A stretch of 64,000 nucleotides of DNA from the NCBI GenBank assembly GCA_041908445.1, contig JAYRFK010000010.1, positions 62,001 to 126,000 of the forward strand. The letters run 5' to 3'. Source of the stretch: JAEUJM01 sp041908445 (GTDB lineage: Bacteria > Actinomycetota > Acidimicrobiia > Acidimicrobiales > DATDAH01). Below, piece after piece: positions 37,081 to 45,383 of this stretch. The stretch's first letter is position 1; each line of letters opens with the position of its first letter. The notes under the pieces are model-generated. The model did not search any database. It saw only the letters and a list, made by a program, of their open reading frames with translations, and had not been told where the DNA came from. The position numbers and the translations under genes are program-made.

Positions 37081-39180
37081 TCAGCCGGCGGGGAGGACGA
37101 CGACGGGGCGGGACCGGTTCGTGGTCGTGCCGTCGCCGAGCTGGCCGGTGAAGTTGTAGCCCCAGGCCCGGGCCTGGTCGCCGTCGACCAGGGCGAGGCT
37201 GTGGCGGTACTCGCCGGCACTGATCCCGCTCACGCCGGTGAGCGCCCCGGTCCCCGCCGGGTCGGACACGGTGACCGGCCGGAGGCGGCTGGTGGTGGTG
37301 CCGTCACCGAGCGCTCCGAAGGCGTTGGCGCCCCAGCACCGGGCCTGGCCGCTGCTCAGCTGGGCGCACGTGTGCCAGGTGCCGGCGCTGATCTTGCGCA
37401 CGTTCTGGAGGGCGTTGCCGCCGGTGGCGTTCGAGACGGCCACCGGACGGAGGCGATCGACCGTGGTGCCGTCGCCGAGCTGGCCGTCCTCGTTGTCGCC
37501 CCAGCACCGGGCCTGGCCGTTGGTGAGTCGTGCGCAGGTGTGCCAGCGCCCGGCGCTCACCTTGGCCACCTCCTGCAGGGCCCCCGTGCCGCTCATGTTG
37601 GACACGGCGACGGGCCGCAGGCGGTTGACCGTGGTGCCGTCACCGAGCTGCCCGAAGAAGTTCGAGCCCCAGCAGCGGGCCTTGCCGTTGGCGAGGCGGG
37701 CGCACGAGAAGTACCCGCCGGCGCTGACCTCGGCAACGTCGGTCAGGTTGGCGGTCCCACCCGGGTTCGACACCGCGACCGGCCGGAGGCGGTCGGTCGC
37801 GGTGCCGTCGCCGAGCTGACCCTGGCTGTTGTCGCCCCAGCAGCGGACCTGTCCGTTCGACTTCAGCGCGCAGCTGTGCGCCTCGCCGGCGCTCACCGCG
37901 ACCACGCCCGTGAGGGGACCGGTGCCCGCGTCGTTGCTCACGACCACCGGCCGGGGCGAATCCGTCCGGCTGCCGTTGCCGAGCTGGCCGTCGCCGTTCT
38001 CGCCCCAGCAGCGGACCTGGCCGCCGTCGACCACGACGCAGCTGTGGCTCCAACCGCTGCTCAGCCGGGTGACCCCGGTCAGGGGGCCGGAGCCGGTGGT
38101 GTTCGTCACCGCCACCGGGAGGTACTGGTCGCCGGTCGCGTCGTTCCCGAGCTGGCCGAAGGCGCCGTAGCCCCAGCAGCGCACCTGGCCGTCGGCGAGG
38201 AGGGCGCACGAGAACTCCGCGCCCGCGCTCACCTCGGCGACGTCGGTGAGGGCGGTGTCCGGGGTGGGCCGCCAGTCGGGCTGCCAGTCGGTGATGTCGG
38301 TGTTGTCGGTGAGCTTCGTGAACTCACCCTCCCTCGAGACCAACCAGAGCTCGGCGTCCCCGTCGTCCGAGCGGCTGAACGCGACGTAGCTGTCGTCGGG
38401 GGCCCAGGTCGGACCGGCGTCGTTGTTGCCGTCGGTGATCGGGGTGGGGTCGGGGCTCGTCCCCGTGGCCCCCATCACGTAGATCCGGAAGGCGCTGGTG
38501 CGGCGGCTGCGGAACGCGATCTGGTTCCCGGCCGGGGACCAGGTGGGCTCGGTGTCGCTGTCCGCGCTGGTGGTGAGCCGGGTCTGGTCCGTCCCGTCCG
38601 CGTCCATCCGGTAGATCTCGAGGTCGCTCGGGTGGGCGGCGCGGGTGCTCTGGAACGCGATCGTGGTGCCGTCGGGTGACCAGCTGGGGTCGGCGTCGAT
38701 GCCGGTCTGTGTCGTGAGCTGCGTTTCCCCGCCACCGGCGGCGTTCATGGTGAGCACGTCGTAGTTGTCGGACGTGACCTGGCGATCGAAGACGAGCTTC
38801 GTGCCGTCCGGCGACCAGTCCGGGTTCCCTTCGTGGGTGGCGGTGTCGGTGAGCTGCGTCACGTCGCCACCGTCGGCCCCCATGACGAAGAGGTCCCAGT
38901 TGCCGTCGCGGTTGCTGGTGAAGGCGATCCGGCTGCCGTCGGGCGACCACGCCGGCTCGACGTCGTCGGCGGTGCCGTCCGAGACCTGGGTCGCGCCGGA
39001 GCCGTCCCGGGCCATGACCCAGATCCGCTGGTTGTCGCCGCCCGCGTCCCGGGTGAAGGCGATCTCGGGGGTGCCGACGGCCGCCGCCGGCCTGGCGGCC
39101 TCGACGCCGAGGCTGCCGGCGAGGCTCACCGCCAGCGCCACCCCGACCGCGATGCCTGCCCAGGTGCGCTTCGGTGCCAT
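37081..39180 (-). CDS. Secreted PD40 (TolB-like) + RCC1-repeat protein
   Basis: A 699-residue exported protein. A signal peptide (about 1-35) is followed by about six PD40/TolB-type propeller blades (40-315: repeated PxWSPDGxxIAF) and about seven RCC1 repeats (320-699: each near VSAGxxHxCALxxxGQxRCWGxNxxGQLGDGT). Nearly every RCC1 repeat carries two Cys (SCAL and RCWG), which could form disulfides outside the cell. GGAGGT precedes the ATG at 39180. RCC1 propellers bind proteins or nucleotides in eukaryotes; no function is known for this bacterial combination. A second RCC1 gene is divergent 137 bp away. Confidence 0.8.
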   Translation of the reverse strand: MAPKRTWAGIAVGVALAVSLAGSLGVEAARPAAAVGTPEIAFTRDAGGDNQRIWVMARDGSGATQVSDGTADDVEPAWSPDGSRIAFTSNRDGNWDLFVMGADGGDVTQLTDTATHEGNPDWSPDGTKLVFDRQVTSDNYDVLTMNAAGGGETQLTTQTGIDADPSWSPDGTTIAFQSTRAAHPSDLEIYRMDADGTDQTRLTTSADSDTEPTWSPAGNQIAFRSRRTSAFRIYVMGATGTSPDPTPITDGNNDAGPTWAPDDSYVAFSRSDDGDAELWLVSREGEFTKLTDNTDITDWQPDWRPTPDTALTDVAEVSAGAEFSCALLADGQVRCWGYGAFGQLGNDATGDQYLPVAVTNTTGSGPLTGVTRLSSGWSHSCVVVDGGQVRCWGENGDGQLGNGSRTDSPRPVVVSNDAGTGPLTGVVAVSAGEAHSCALKSNGQVRCWGDNSQGQLGDGTATDRLRPVAVSNPGGTANLTDVAEVSAGGYFSCARLANGKARCWGSNFFGQLGDGTTVNRLRPVAVSNMSGTGALQEVAKVSAGRWHTCARLTNGQARCWGDNEDGQLGDGTTVDRLRPVAVSNATGGNALQNVRKISAGTWHTCAQLSSGQARCWGANAFGALGDGTTTSRLRPVTVSDPAGTGALTGVSGISAGEYRHSLALVDGDQARAWGYNFTGQLGDGTTTNRSRPVVVLPAG

Positions 39181-39317
39181 GACGACCTCCGGATACTCGT
39201 GGTCTCCAAGTCGAGTGTCGCGGGTCCGGTCGGCGACACGAAGGGTCGAACGGCACGTCTTCCCGGTCCCACCGGGGCTCGCTCGTCGGCCACAATGGCG
39301 AGCTTCGAGGAGGTCCG

Positions 39318-40592
39318 ATGAGGCGCAGCGGGCGGAACAGGGTGGTCGCGGGGCTGGCGGTGCTGGCCGGCGTGCTGGGGATGGCGTTCGGTGCCGCGCC
39401 GGCGTCGGCGGGCGGCGTGGGCCTGAGCGGGGTGGTGCAGCTCGCCGCCGGGCACTCGATGTCCTGTGCGGTGCTCCAGGACACGACGGCCCGCTGTTGG
39501 GGCACCGGTCCGCTGGGTACCGGCGGCGCCTTCGGCCAGACCTCGACGCTCGCCGTGCAGGTCCAGGACGCGCAGGGCGACCCGATGACGGGGGTGGCCC
39601 AGGTCGCCATCGGCTACGGGCACGTCTGCGCCCTGCGCCAGGACACGACGGCGGTCTGCTGGGGCGAGAACCTCGTCGGCAACCTCGGCAACGGCACGAC
39701 CACCGCGAGCACGCGACCGGTCGTCGTCCAGCAGCAGGGCGGCGCCACCCTCACCGGCATCACCCAGCTGGCCCTGGGCGACATGCACTCGTGTGCCCTG
39801 CTCTCGTCGGGTCAGGCCCGGTGCTGGGGTCAGAACCAGGGGACGCTGGGCGACGGCACCCGCACGAACCGCAAGCGGGCGGTGCCGGTCCAGAACGCGG
39901 CGGGCACCGGCCCGCTCACGAACATCGTGCAACTGGCGGCCGGCTCCCAGCACACCTGCGCGCTGCTCGGCGACGGTCGGGTCCAGTGCTTCGGCGAGAA
40001 CGGCCAGGGCCAGATCGGCGACGGCACCACCACGGCCCGCCTGCGGCCGAAGACGGTCAAGGACCCGACCGGTGCCGCCGCCCTCGCGGGCGTGACCCAG
40101 ATCAGCGCCGACCTCCAGTCGACCTGTGCCCGGCTCAGCACCAAGCAGCTGCGGTGCTGGGGCCCCAACGGCAGTGGTCAGCGCGGCAACGGCGCCGTGA
40201 CCCTGCCGGGCCGGCCCGGGCCGCTGCTGCCCACGGCGGTGAAGGCGCCCTCCGGCACGACCGCGTTCACGGGCGCGATGTCCGTGGGCGTCGGCGCCTT
40301 CCACGCGTGCGCCCGGGTCACCACGGCGCAGCTCCGGTGCTGGGGCCTGAACGGCGATGGTCAGGCCGGCGACGGCACCCGCACGACCCCGCGCAAGCTG
40401 CCCGTCGTGGTGCGCAACCAGTTCGACACCCAGGCCCTCAGCAACGCCCAGACCATCGTCGGTGCCGACCAGCACACCTGCGCCCTGCTCACGGACTCGA
40501 CCGTCCAGTGCTGGGGCGCCAACGCGTTCGGCCAGGTCGGCGACGGCACGACCACCCGCCGCCAGCTGCCCACCCCGGTGCAGGCCGCCTGA
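39318..40592 (+). CDS. Secreted RCC1-repeat protein
   Basis: A 424-residue exported protein: a signal peptide (about 1-34, ending near APASAGG), then about seven RCC1 repeats to the C-terminus (HxCALxxxGQxRCWGxNxxGQ...GDGT). The paired Cys pattern is the same as in the divergent PD40-RCC1 protein, but the PD40 part is absent. The two genes share a 137 bp divergent control region and are probably related by duplication. The ATG at 39318 follows GAGGAGG. Probably a seven-bladed beta propeller in the envelope or medium; the partner is unknown. Confidence 0.8.
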   Translation: MRRSGRNRVVAGLAVLAGVLGMAFGAAPASAGGVGLSGVVQLAAGHSMSCAVLQDTTARCWGTGPLGTGGAFGQTSTLAVQVQDAQGDPMTGVAQVAIGYGHVCALRQDTTAVCWGENLVGNLGNGTTTASTRPVVVQQQGGATLTGITQLALGDMHSCALLSSGQARCWGQNQGTLGDGTRTNRKRAVPVQNAAGTGPLTNIVQLAAGSQHTCALLGDGRVQCFGENGQGQIGDGTTTARLRPKTVKDPTGAAALAGVTQISADLQSTCARLSTKQLRCWGPNGSGQRGNGAVTLPGRPGPLLPTAVKAPSGTTAFTGAMSVGVGAFHACARVTTAQLRCWGLNGDGQAGDGTRTTPRKLPVVVRNQFDTQALSNAQTIVGADQHTCALLTDSTVQCWGANAFGQVGDGTTTRRQLPTPVQAA

Positions 40593-40613
40593 GGGCCGCG
40601 GCCCGAGGTCCGT

Positions 40614-41033
40614 CTACAGGCGGGCGGCGGTGGTGCGCACCAGGCGGCTGTCGGCCAGCGCCGCGGTGCGGTGGCCGGTGATGGCCTGGTACTCGGCCGA
40701 CGAGACCATCCCCACGAACGCCGCGGTGTCGGGATAGCGGACCAGCACGATCTCGTCCCACGCCTCGTCGGTGGGCCCGATGAGGGTGCCGTGGCAGGGC
40801 CCGAACAGCTCGATGCCGCCCCCGATGCCGGCGAGGATCGGCAGCACGCCCTCGGAGTAGCGCTGGTAGGCCTCGCGCCCGGAGATGGGCGCCTCGGGGG
40901 CGAGGTCGGGCGCCTCCGAGTAGTCGGCCTCGTCGCGGTAGCGCAGCAGGTTGAGCATCACGATCGGACTGCCCGGGTCCTCGGCGAGGAAGGCCGCGAG
41001 TTGCTCGGTGGTGGGCTCGACGTGTCCGGTCAT
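40614..41033 (-). CDS. DUF1330-like dimeric alpha-beta barrel protein
   Basis: A 139-residue protein with the DUF1330/ferredoxin-like barrel pattern: SPIVMLNLLRYRDEADY, REAYQRYSEGVLPIL, WDEIVLVRYPDTAAFVGMVSSAEYQ. The family is of unknown, possibly monooxygenase- or antibiotic-biosynthesis-related function. The ATG at 41033 gives a normal-length protein. It is convergent with the RCC1 gene (21 bp apart) and lies 57 bp downstream of the co-directional MaoC gene. Confidence 0.75.
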   Translation of the reverse strand: MTGHVEPTTEQLAAFLAEDPGSPIVMLNLLRYRDEADYSEAPDLAPEAPISGREAYQRYSEGVLPILAGIGGGIELFGPCHGTLIGPTDEAWDEIVLVRYPDTAAFVGMVSSAEYQAITGHRTAALADSRLVRTTAARL

Positions 41034-41090
41034 GGCACGCAGACTGCCAGATCTTTCGAGGCGGTGCGTCGGGGAGCGGCCGGCAGGCCC

Positions 41091-41576
41091 TCAGCGCTCG
41101 TCGGGACGGTCCTCGCCGCCCTCGCCGGCCTCGGGCCGGCAGCGGATGAGCGCGGCGCTGGCGAGGCTGAACACGACCTCGTCGCGCTGGTTGCGCAGCT
41201 CGCCCCGGGAGCTGACGATGCCGATGCCGGGCCGGCTCCGCGACAGGCGGACGTCGGTGATCTCCGACCGGGCCCGCAGCTCGTCACCGGGGCGGACCGG
41301 CGCGTGCAGGCGCAGCTCGTCGAACCCCAGCGCGCTGACCGCCGCGGTCTTCTCCTCCGACGGGACCTTCGAGTGCAGGGCGCACGAGATGGCGAAGAGG
41401 TGCGCCGAGCAGGCCACGAGACCGCCGAACACCGAGTCGGCGGCGGCGATCGGATCGACGTGGAAGGGCTGGGGGTCCCACCGCTCGGCCATCTCGATGA
41501 TCTCGTCCTGCGTGACCAGGTAGGTCTCGGACTTCTCGTCGACGCTGCCGACCACGAAGTCCTCGAAGTAGCGCAC
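41091..41576 (-). CDS. MaoC-like (R)-enoyl-CoA hydratase domain protein
   Basis: A 161-residue hot-dog protein. RYFEDFVVGSVDEKSETYLVT at the N-terminus and the hydratase dyad in WDPQPFHVD (D34/H39), followed by AAADSVFGGLVACS, are typical of MaoC dehydratases acting on acyl-CoA. LRLHAPVRPGDELRARSEI is the family beta-strand pattern. The GTG at 41576 is chosen because TACCGT lies six nt upstream; longer frames run into the divergent gene. No other fatty-acid genes are near. The substrate is unknown. Confidence 0.8.
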   Translation of the reverse strand: MRYFEDFVVGSVDEKSETYLVTQDEIIEMAERWDPQPFHVDPIAAADSVFGGLVACSAHLFAISCALHSKVPSEEKTAAVSALGFDELRLHAPVRPGDELRARSEITDVRLSRSRPGIGIVSSRGELRNQRDEVVFSLASAALIRCRPEAGEGGEDRPDER

Positions 41577-41582
41577 GGCGGG

Positions 41583-41588
41583 ACGGTA
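41583..41588 (-). promoter_or_regulatory. Candidate -10 element, leaderless MaoC gene
   Basis: TACCGT on the minus strand ends six nt before the GTG at 41576; no Shine-Dalgarno sequence is seen. Confidence 0.4.
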
Positions 41589-41622
41589 CCGGCCCCGATC
41601 GGAATCGACCCAACGGTGGGTG

Positions 41623-41640
41623 GATACCCCGGGGGGTATC
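41623..41640. promoter_or_regulatory. CsoR/CstR-like operator palindrome
   Basis: A perfect 18 bp palindrome, GATACCCC-GG-GGGGTATC, lies 16 bp before the DUF2892 ATG and just upstream of its -10. CsoR-family repressors (Cu(I)- or persulfide-sensing CsoR/CstR) bind G-tract palindromes of the type TACCCC...GGGGTA. The position fits repression of the DUF2892 gene and perhaps of the divergent MaoC gene. No csoR-like gene is in the window. Confidence 0.6.
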
Positions 41641-41642
41641 GC

Positions 41643-41648
41643 TAGGCT
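41643..41648 (+). promoter_or_regulatory. Candidate -10 element, leaderless DUF2892 gene
   Basis: TAGGCT ends seven nt before the ATG at 41656, directly behind the CsoR/CstR-like palindrome. Confidence 0.5.
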
Positions 41649-41655
41649 CGCGGGC

Positions 41656-41940
41656 ATGATCAGCACGACAACGTCCACCAGGCTCGGCGACCGTCCCGAT
41701 GAGCACGGGTCGCCCTCCTCGACCGCCCCGGCCCCTTCCCGTTGGCCGCTGGAGCGCATCCTGTTCGCGCTGGCGGGGACCATGACGCTCGTGAGCGCGC
41801 TCCTCGCCGCCCTGGTGTCGCCCTGGTTCCTCGTGCTGACCGCCTTCGTGGGCGTGAACCAGTGGGTCTACGTCTCCGTCCACAACTGCCCCGCCTCGCT
41901 GCTGCTCGGCCGCTACGCCGACGCGCAGTGCACCTGGTGA
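41656..41940 (+). CDS. DUF2892 (YgaP transmembrane-domain-like) membrane protein
   Basis: A 94-residue protein with a 30-residue polar N-terminus and two helices (about 32-55 and 56-75), then NCPASLLLGRY near the C-terminus. The pattern ALVSPWFLVLTAFVGVNQWVY and the Cys-Pro-Ala are hallmarks of DUF2892, the membrane part of YgaP-type rhodaneses, often linked to sulfur or metal stress. A CsoR/CstR-like operator precedes it. Function is unproven; handling of persulfide or thiosulfate, or export of sulfite, is the current idea for relatives. Confidence 0.75.
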   Translation: MISTTTSTRLGDRPDEHGSPSSTAPAPSRWPLERILFALAGTMTLVSALLAALVSPWFLVLTAFVGVNQWVYVSVHNCPASLLLGRYADAQCTW

Positions 41941-41984
41941 GCCTCGGGGGCGACGAGCGCGGCTGATGCCGCGCCATCGGACGG

Positions 41985-44657
41985 TCAGCGCCGGCGCAGG
42001 CCGCCGAGCCGGGCCACGACCTCGCCGGCCTCTGCCGATGCGGGGAGGTCGACGGTGACCTCGAGGTACCACTCGTCGTGGCCCTCGGGGTCGACGAGGA
42101 CCTGCTCGACCGTCCAGCGCTCGCCCGCTCCCCGCTCTGCGGGGCCGCTCGGGCGCGCTCCCCGCTCTGCGGGGCCGCTCGGGCGCGCTCCCCGCTCTGC
42201 GGGGCCGCTCGGGCCCTCGTCGGCGACGAGGAAGCGGGCGGGGCCGCGGGCGTCGCCGTCGATGCCGATGGCCTCGGTGCGAGGCACGTCCGGGTAGGCC
42301 TCGAAGTACGGGACGAACTGCTCGACGAGCTTCGTCGCGGTCCAGCCGTGGTCGCCGATCTCGGTGAGGTCCTCCGACCAGTCCTCCCAGCGGCCCGTCG
42401 CCGCGTACTGGACCCACCGGAAGACCCGGGAGCGGACGAGGGCGCGGAAGGCCCGGCGGTCGGTGGTGACGTCGACCTCGGGCTCGGCCGCCTCCTCGAG
42501 GGCGTCGATGTCGATCGCGCCGTCGCCGTCGGGGGCGAACATCGCGGTCCACTCGTCGAGCAGCGACGAGTCGGTGGTGCGGATCACCGCCCCGAGCCAG
42601 TCGGTGAGCTCGTCGACCTCGTCGGTCTTGGCCGCGTCGGGCACCGCCCGCAGCATCGTCTTGTACACGTCGGACAGGTAGCGCAGCAGGAGGCCCTCGG
42701 AGCGCTTGATGCCGAGGAAGCGCACGTAGGACGGGAAGTCCATGGACCGGTCCCACAGGTCGCGCACCACGCCCTTGGGGGCGATGTTGCGGTCGCCGAT
42801 CCAGGGGTTCGACCCCCGCCACCGGTCGAACACGTCGTAGATCTGGTCCCGCATGGGCTGCGGGTAGTTGATCTTCTCGAGCTCGGCGATGCGCTCCTCG
42901 TACTCGACGCCGGCCGCCTTCATGGCGGCCATGGCCTCGTCCTTGGCCTTGTCCTTCTGGGCCATGAGGATCGGGAACGGGTTGTCGACGACCGCCTCGA
43001 CGAGGGCGAGCAGGGCCAGGGCGTAGGACTCGTGGTCGGCGTCGAGCTGGGGGACCGCGGTCAGCAGGAACGGCGAGAGGAGCTGGTCGAGGGCGAAGTC
43101 GGCCTGGAGGGCCCGGTCGACCTCGACGAAGCGCCCGTGCTCGTCGGGGTCGTCGAGGAGGCGCACGACCTCGGCGGTGCGCAGGGCCTTGTAGAGGCTG
43201 ACCGCGGTGCGGACGTGGCGGCGCTGGCGGGCCCGGGGCTCGTGGTTCCCGAGCAGTAGCGACCGGCCGTGGTCCCAGGCCGGGCCGGGCCGGTCGAGGA
43301 GCTGCATGAGCATCCCCGGGGTGACGCGGAACGAGGACTCGAGGGGCTCGGGCCGGGCGGTCTGGAGGCGGGTGAAGGTGTCCTCGTCGTAGTGGACGAA
43401 GCCTCGGGGTGGCGTCGCCTTCTTGAGCTTGCGCTTCTTCTTCGGGTCGTCGCCCGCCTTGGCCTCGGCGGCGTCGTTGGCGGCCACGTGGTCGGGGGCG
43501 AGGGCGACGACGAGGCCCTCGGTGTCGTAGCCCGCCCGGCCCGCGCGGCCGGCGATCTGGTGGAACTCGCGGGCGGTGAGCAGGCGGCTCTCGGTGCCGT
43601 CGTACTTGTAGAGGCGGGTGAGCACCACGGTGCGGATGGGCAGGTTCACGCCGACGCCGAGGGTGTCGGTGCCCGAGACGACCTTGAGCGCCCCCTGCTG
43701 GGTGAGGCGCTCCACGAGGCGGCGGTAGCGGGGGAGCATCCCGGCGTGGTGCACGCCGACGCCGTTGCGCAGGAGCCGGGCGAGGTCGCGGCCGAAGCCG
43801 GCGGGCAGCTTGGCCCGGGCCAGCTCCTCGGCGACGATCGCCTTGGCCTCGTCGTCGAGCTTGGTGACCGAGGCCAGCGCGGAGGCCTGGGCCACGGCGT
43901 CCTTCTGCGAGAAGTTGACGATGTAGAGGGGCGCGGCGTCGGCGGCGAGCAGGTCCTCGACGGTGTGGTGCAGCAGCGTGCGGCGGTACTCGTAGCGCAG
44001 CGGCACCGGGCGCACGGCGTCGTCGACGATCGCCGTGGGCCGGCCCGTGCGCCGGGTGAGCTCCTCCTGGAAGAAGGCGACGTCGCCGAGGGTCGCCGAC
44101 ATCAGCAGGAACGAGGCCTGGGGGAGCTCGAGCAGCGGCACCTGCCACGCCCAGCCCCGGTCGGGATCGCCGTAGTAGTGGAACTCGTCGAGCACGACGG
44201 TCTCGACGTCGGCCTCGGCCCCGTCCCGCAGGGCCACGTGGGCGAGGATCTCGGTGGTCGCGCACAGCACCGGGGCATCGGGGTTGACCGCCGAGTCGCC
44301 GGTCAGCAGACCGACGTTCTCGGGGCCCAGCTCGCGGCAGAGGTCGAAGAACTTCTCCGACACGAGCGCCTTGACCGGTGCCGTGTACCAGCTGCGCCCG
44401 CCGCCGCTGACCGACCGGGCGTGGGCGGCGAGCGCCACGAGCGACTTCCCCGACCCCGTCGGTGTGGCCAGGATGACGTTGGCGCCGGAGAGCAGCTCGA
44501 GGATCGCCTCCTCCTGGTGCGGGTAGAGCGGCCGCCCGGTCGCCTCCGCCCATTCGGTGACCGCGAGCAGCACCTCGTCGCCGTCCATCGACGGCCGCAG
44601 GTGCTCGAGGAGGCGCCCCGTGCCCGAGCGGCCGTCCAGAGCGGGAGGGGTGCTCAC
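41985..44657 (-). CDS. DEAD/DEAH-box helicase with DUF3516 C-terminal region
   Basis: An 890-residue superfamily 2 helicase. Q-motif-like region then Walker A ATPTGSGKS (64-72), motif II DEFH (157-160), motif III SAT and motif VI HQIAGRAGRAG are all present, resembling Ski2/Mtr4-like RNA helicases. The long C-terminus matches the actinobacterial DUF3516 type. Near residue 820 the chain contains three tandem copies of RPSGPAERGA from a 30 bp DNA repeat. The GTG at 44657 has CACACT six nt upstream. Probable role in RNA processing or repair, by family. Confidence 0.9.
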   Translation of the reverse strand: MSTPPALDGRSGTGRLLEHLRPSMDGDEVLLAVTEWAEATGRPLYPHQEEAILELLSGANVILATPTGSGKSLVALAAHARSVSGGGRSWYTAPVKALVSEKFFDLCRELGPENVGLLTGDSAVNPDAPVLCATTEILAHVALRDGAEADVETVVLDEFHYYGDPDRGWAWQVPLLELPQASFLLMSATLGDVAFFQEELTRRTGRPTAIVDDAVRPVPLRYEYRRTLLHHTVEDLLAADAAPLYIVNFSQKDAVAQASALASVTKLDDEAKAIVAEELARAKLPAGFGRDLARLLRNGVGVHHAGMLPRYRRLVERLTQQGALKVVSGTDTLGVGVNLPIRTVVLTRLYKYDGTESRLLTAREFHQIAGRAGRAGYDTEGLVVALAPDHVAANDAAEAKAGDDPKKKRKLKKATPPRGFVHYDEDTFTRLQTARPEPLESSFRVTPGMLMQLLDRPGPAWDHGRSLLLGNHEPRARQRRHVRTAVSLYKALRTAEVVRLLDDPDEHGRFVEVDRALQADFALDQLLSPFLLTAVPQLDADHESYALALLALVEAVVDNPFPILMAQKDKAKDEAMAAMKAAGVEYEERIAELEKINYPQPMRDQIYDVFDRWRGSNPWIGDRNIAPKGVVRDLWDRSMDFPSYVRFLGIKRSEGLLLRYLSDVYKTMLRAVPDAAKTDEVDELTDWLGAVIRTTDSSLLDEWTAMFAPDGDGAIDIDALEEAAEPEVDVTTDRRAFRALVRSRVFRWVQYAATGRWEDWSEDLTEIGDHGWTATKLVEQFVPYFEAYPDVPRTEAIGIDGDARGPARFLVADEGPSGPAERGARPSGPAERGARPSGPAERGAGERWTVEQVLVDPEGHDEWYLEVTVDLPASAEAGEVVARLGGLRRR
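42126..42214. repeat. Three tandem 30 bp repeats inside the helicase gene
   Basis: Nearly three exact copies with a period of 30 bp, each containing the small hairpin CCCCGCTCTGCGGGG. The unit is a multiple of three, so it adds ten residues (RPSGPAERGA) per copy without a frame change. Exactness implies recent expansion or homogenisation. Confidence 0.9.
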
Positions 44658-44675
44658 CGCCCCAGTGTGGAGGGT

Positions 44676-44691
44676 GCGCGCGTGTGCGCGC
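44676..44691. terminator. GC hairpin after the HepT/MntA operon
   Basis: GCGCGC (44676-44681) and GCGCGC (44686-44691) form a short stem with a 4 nt loop, 46 bp beyond the hepT stop and upstream of the helicase start. It may end the toxin-antitoxin transcript; evidence is weak. Confidence 0.25.
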
Positions 44692-44737
44692 GATCTGGCT
44701 TCGCCATCGAACCCGTACGCGCCGCCGACCCGGGGTC

Positions 44738-45094
44738 TCAGTCGGGGTTCGGCTCAGCTTCGAGCGTCGTCAGCACCCGTCGCAGTTGTTCGACGAACGG
44801 TGGCAGCAAGTCGGTCGCGGTGGTGTGGATGATCTCGAGGTCGATCGACCAGTAGCCATGGACCACGCGGTTGCGGAGCCTCGTCGGCTGCTGCCATTGC
44901 ACGTCGGGAAAGCGGTCCTTGACCGAGGACTCGATCTGACCGGCGGCCTCGCCCAACACGGTGAAGTTCCACAACAGCGCTTCGCGGCGCAGGCGATCGG
45001 CGGCGAGTGTCTCGAGGTCGACGCCCTGCACGAGCGCGACGGCCTGTTCGGCGGCCTCGATCATCTCGGCGATCAGGAGCAGTTCACGCCGCAT
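44738..45094 (-). CDS. hepT: HepT-like HEPN ribonuclease toxin (DUF86)
   Basis: A 118-residue all-helical HEPN protein. The catalytic RX4HXY motif is intact at R74-H79-Y81 (RNRVVHGYW). LWNFTVLGEAAGQI is typical of DUF86. HepT toxins cleave RNA or tRNA and are silenced when MntA adds AMP to the Tyr of this motif. The ATG at 45094 lies inside the end of mntA (11 bp overlap), antitoxin first, the normal order for this module. The same frame stays open far upstream, opposite the SMP-30 gene, but that extension is not coding. Confidence 0.88.
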   Translation of the reverse strand: MRRELLLIAEMIEAAEQAVALVQGVDLETLAADRLRREALLWNFTVLGEAAGQIESSVKDRFPDVQWQQPTRLRNRVVHGYWSIDLEIIHTTATDLLPPFVEQLRRVLTTLEAEPNPD

Positions 45095-45383
45095 AGAGCA
45101 AGCGGGCCTCGGCGAGGACCTGGTCACGGATCCGCTGGTGCAGCGCATCGCGTGAGACGAGGTCGACGGGGCGACCGAGAACGTCGGACAGCTCGTCGGC
45201 CAGGTGCTCGATGTTCCATCCGAGGTGCGAACCAGGCGCCAGTACGTACAGCACGTCGATGTCGCTCGCCGCGTCGGCGTCGCCTCGGGCGACGGAGCCG
45301 AAGACGTCGAGACGAGCGATTCCGTAGCGCTCGCAGATGCGAGCGATCGACTCGGCGTCGACCTCGAGCCTCGCTCGTGACAT
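45084..45383 (-). CDS. mntA: MntA-like nucleotidyltransferase antitoxin
   Basis: A 99-residue minimal nucleotidyltransferase. The motif GSVARGDADAASDIDVLYVL (29-48) supplies the metal-binding Asps D41 and D43. Such proteins neutralise HepT by AMPylation. The ATG at 45383 is preceded by TACGCT six nt upstream, so the operon is probably leaderless. It overlaps hepT by 11 bp, coupling expression of toxin to antitoxin. Confidence 0.87.
   Translation of the reverse strand: MSRARLEVDAESIARICERYGIARLDVFGSVARGDADAASDIDVLYVLAPGSHLGWNIEHLADELSDVLGRPVDLVSRDALHQRIRDQVLAEARLLYAA

Noticed and set aside
42126..42214. Tandem 30 bp repeats as a CRISPR array
   Set aside because: Copies abut without spacers and lie in frame inside the helicase gene; no cas genes.
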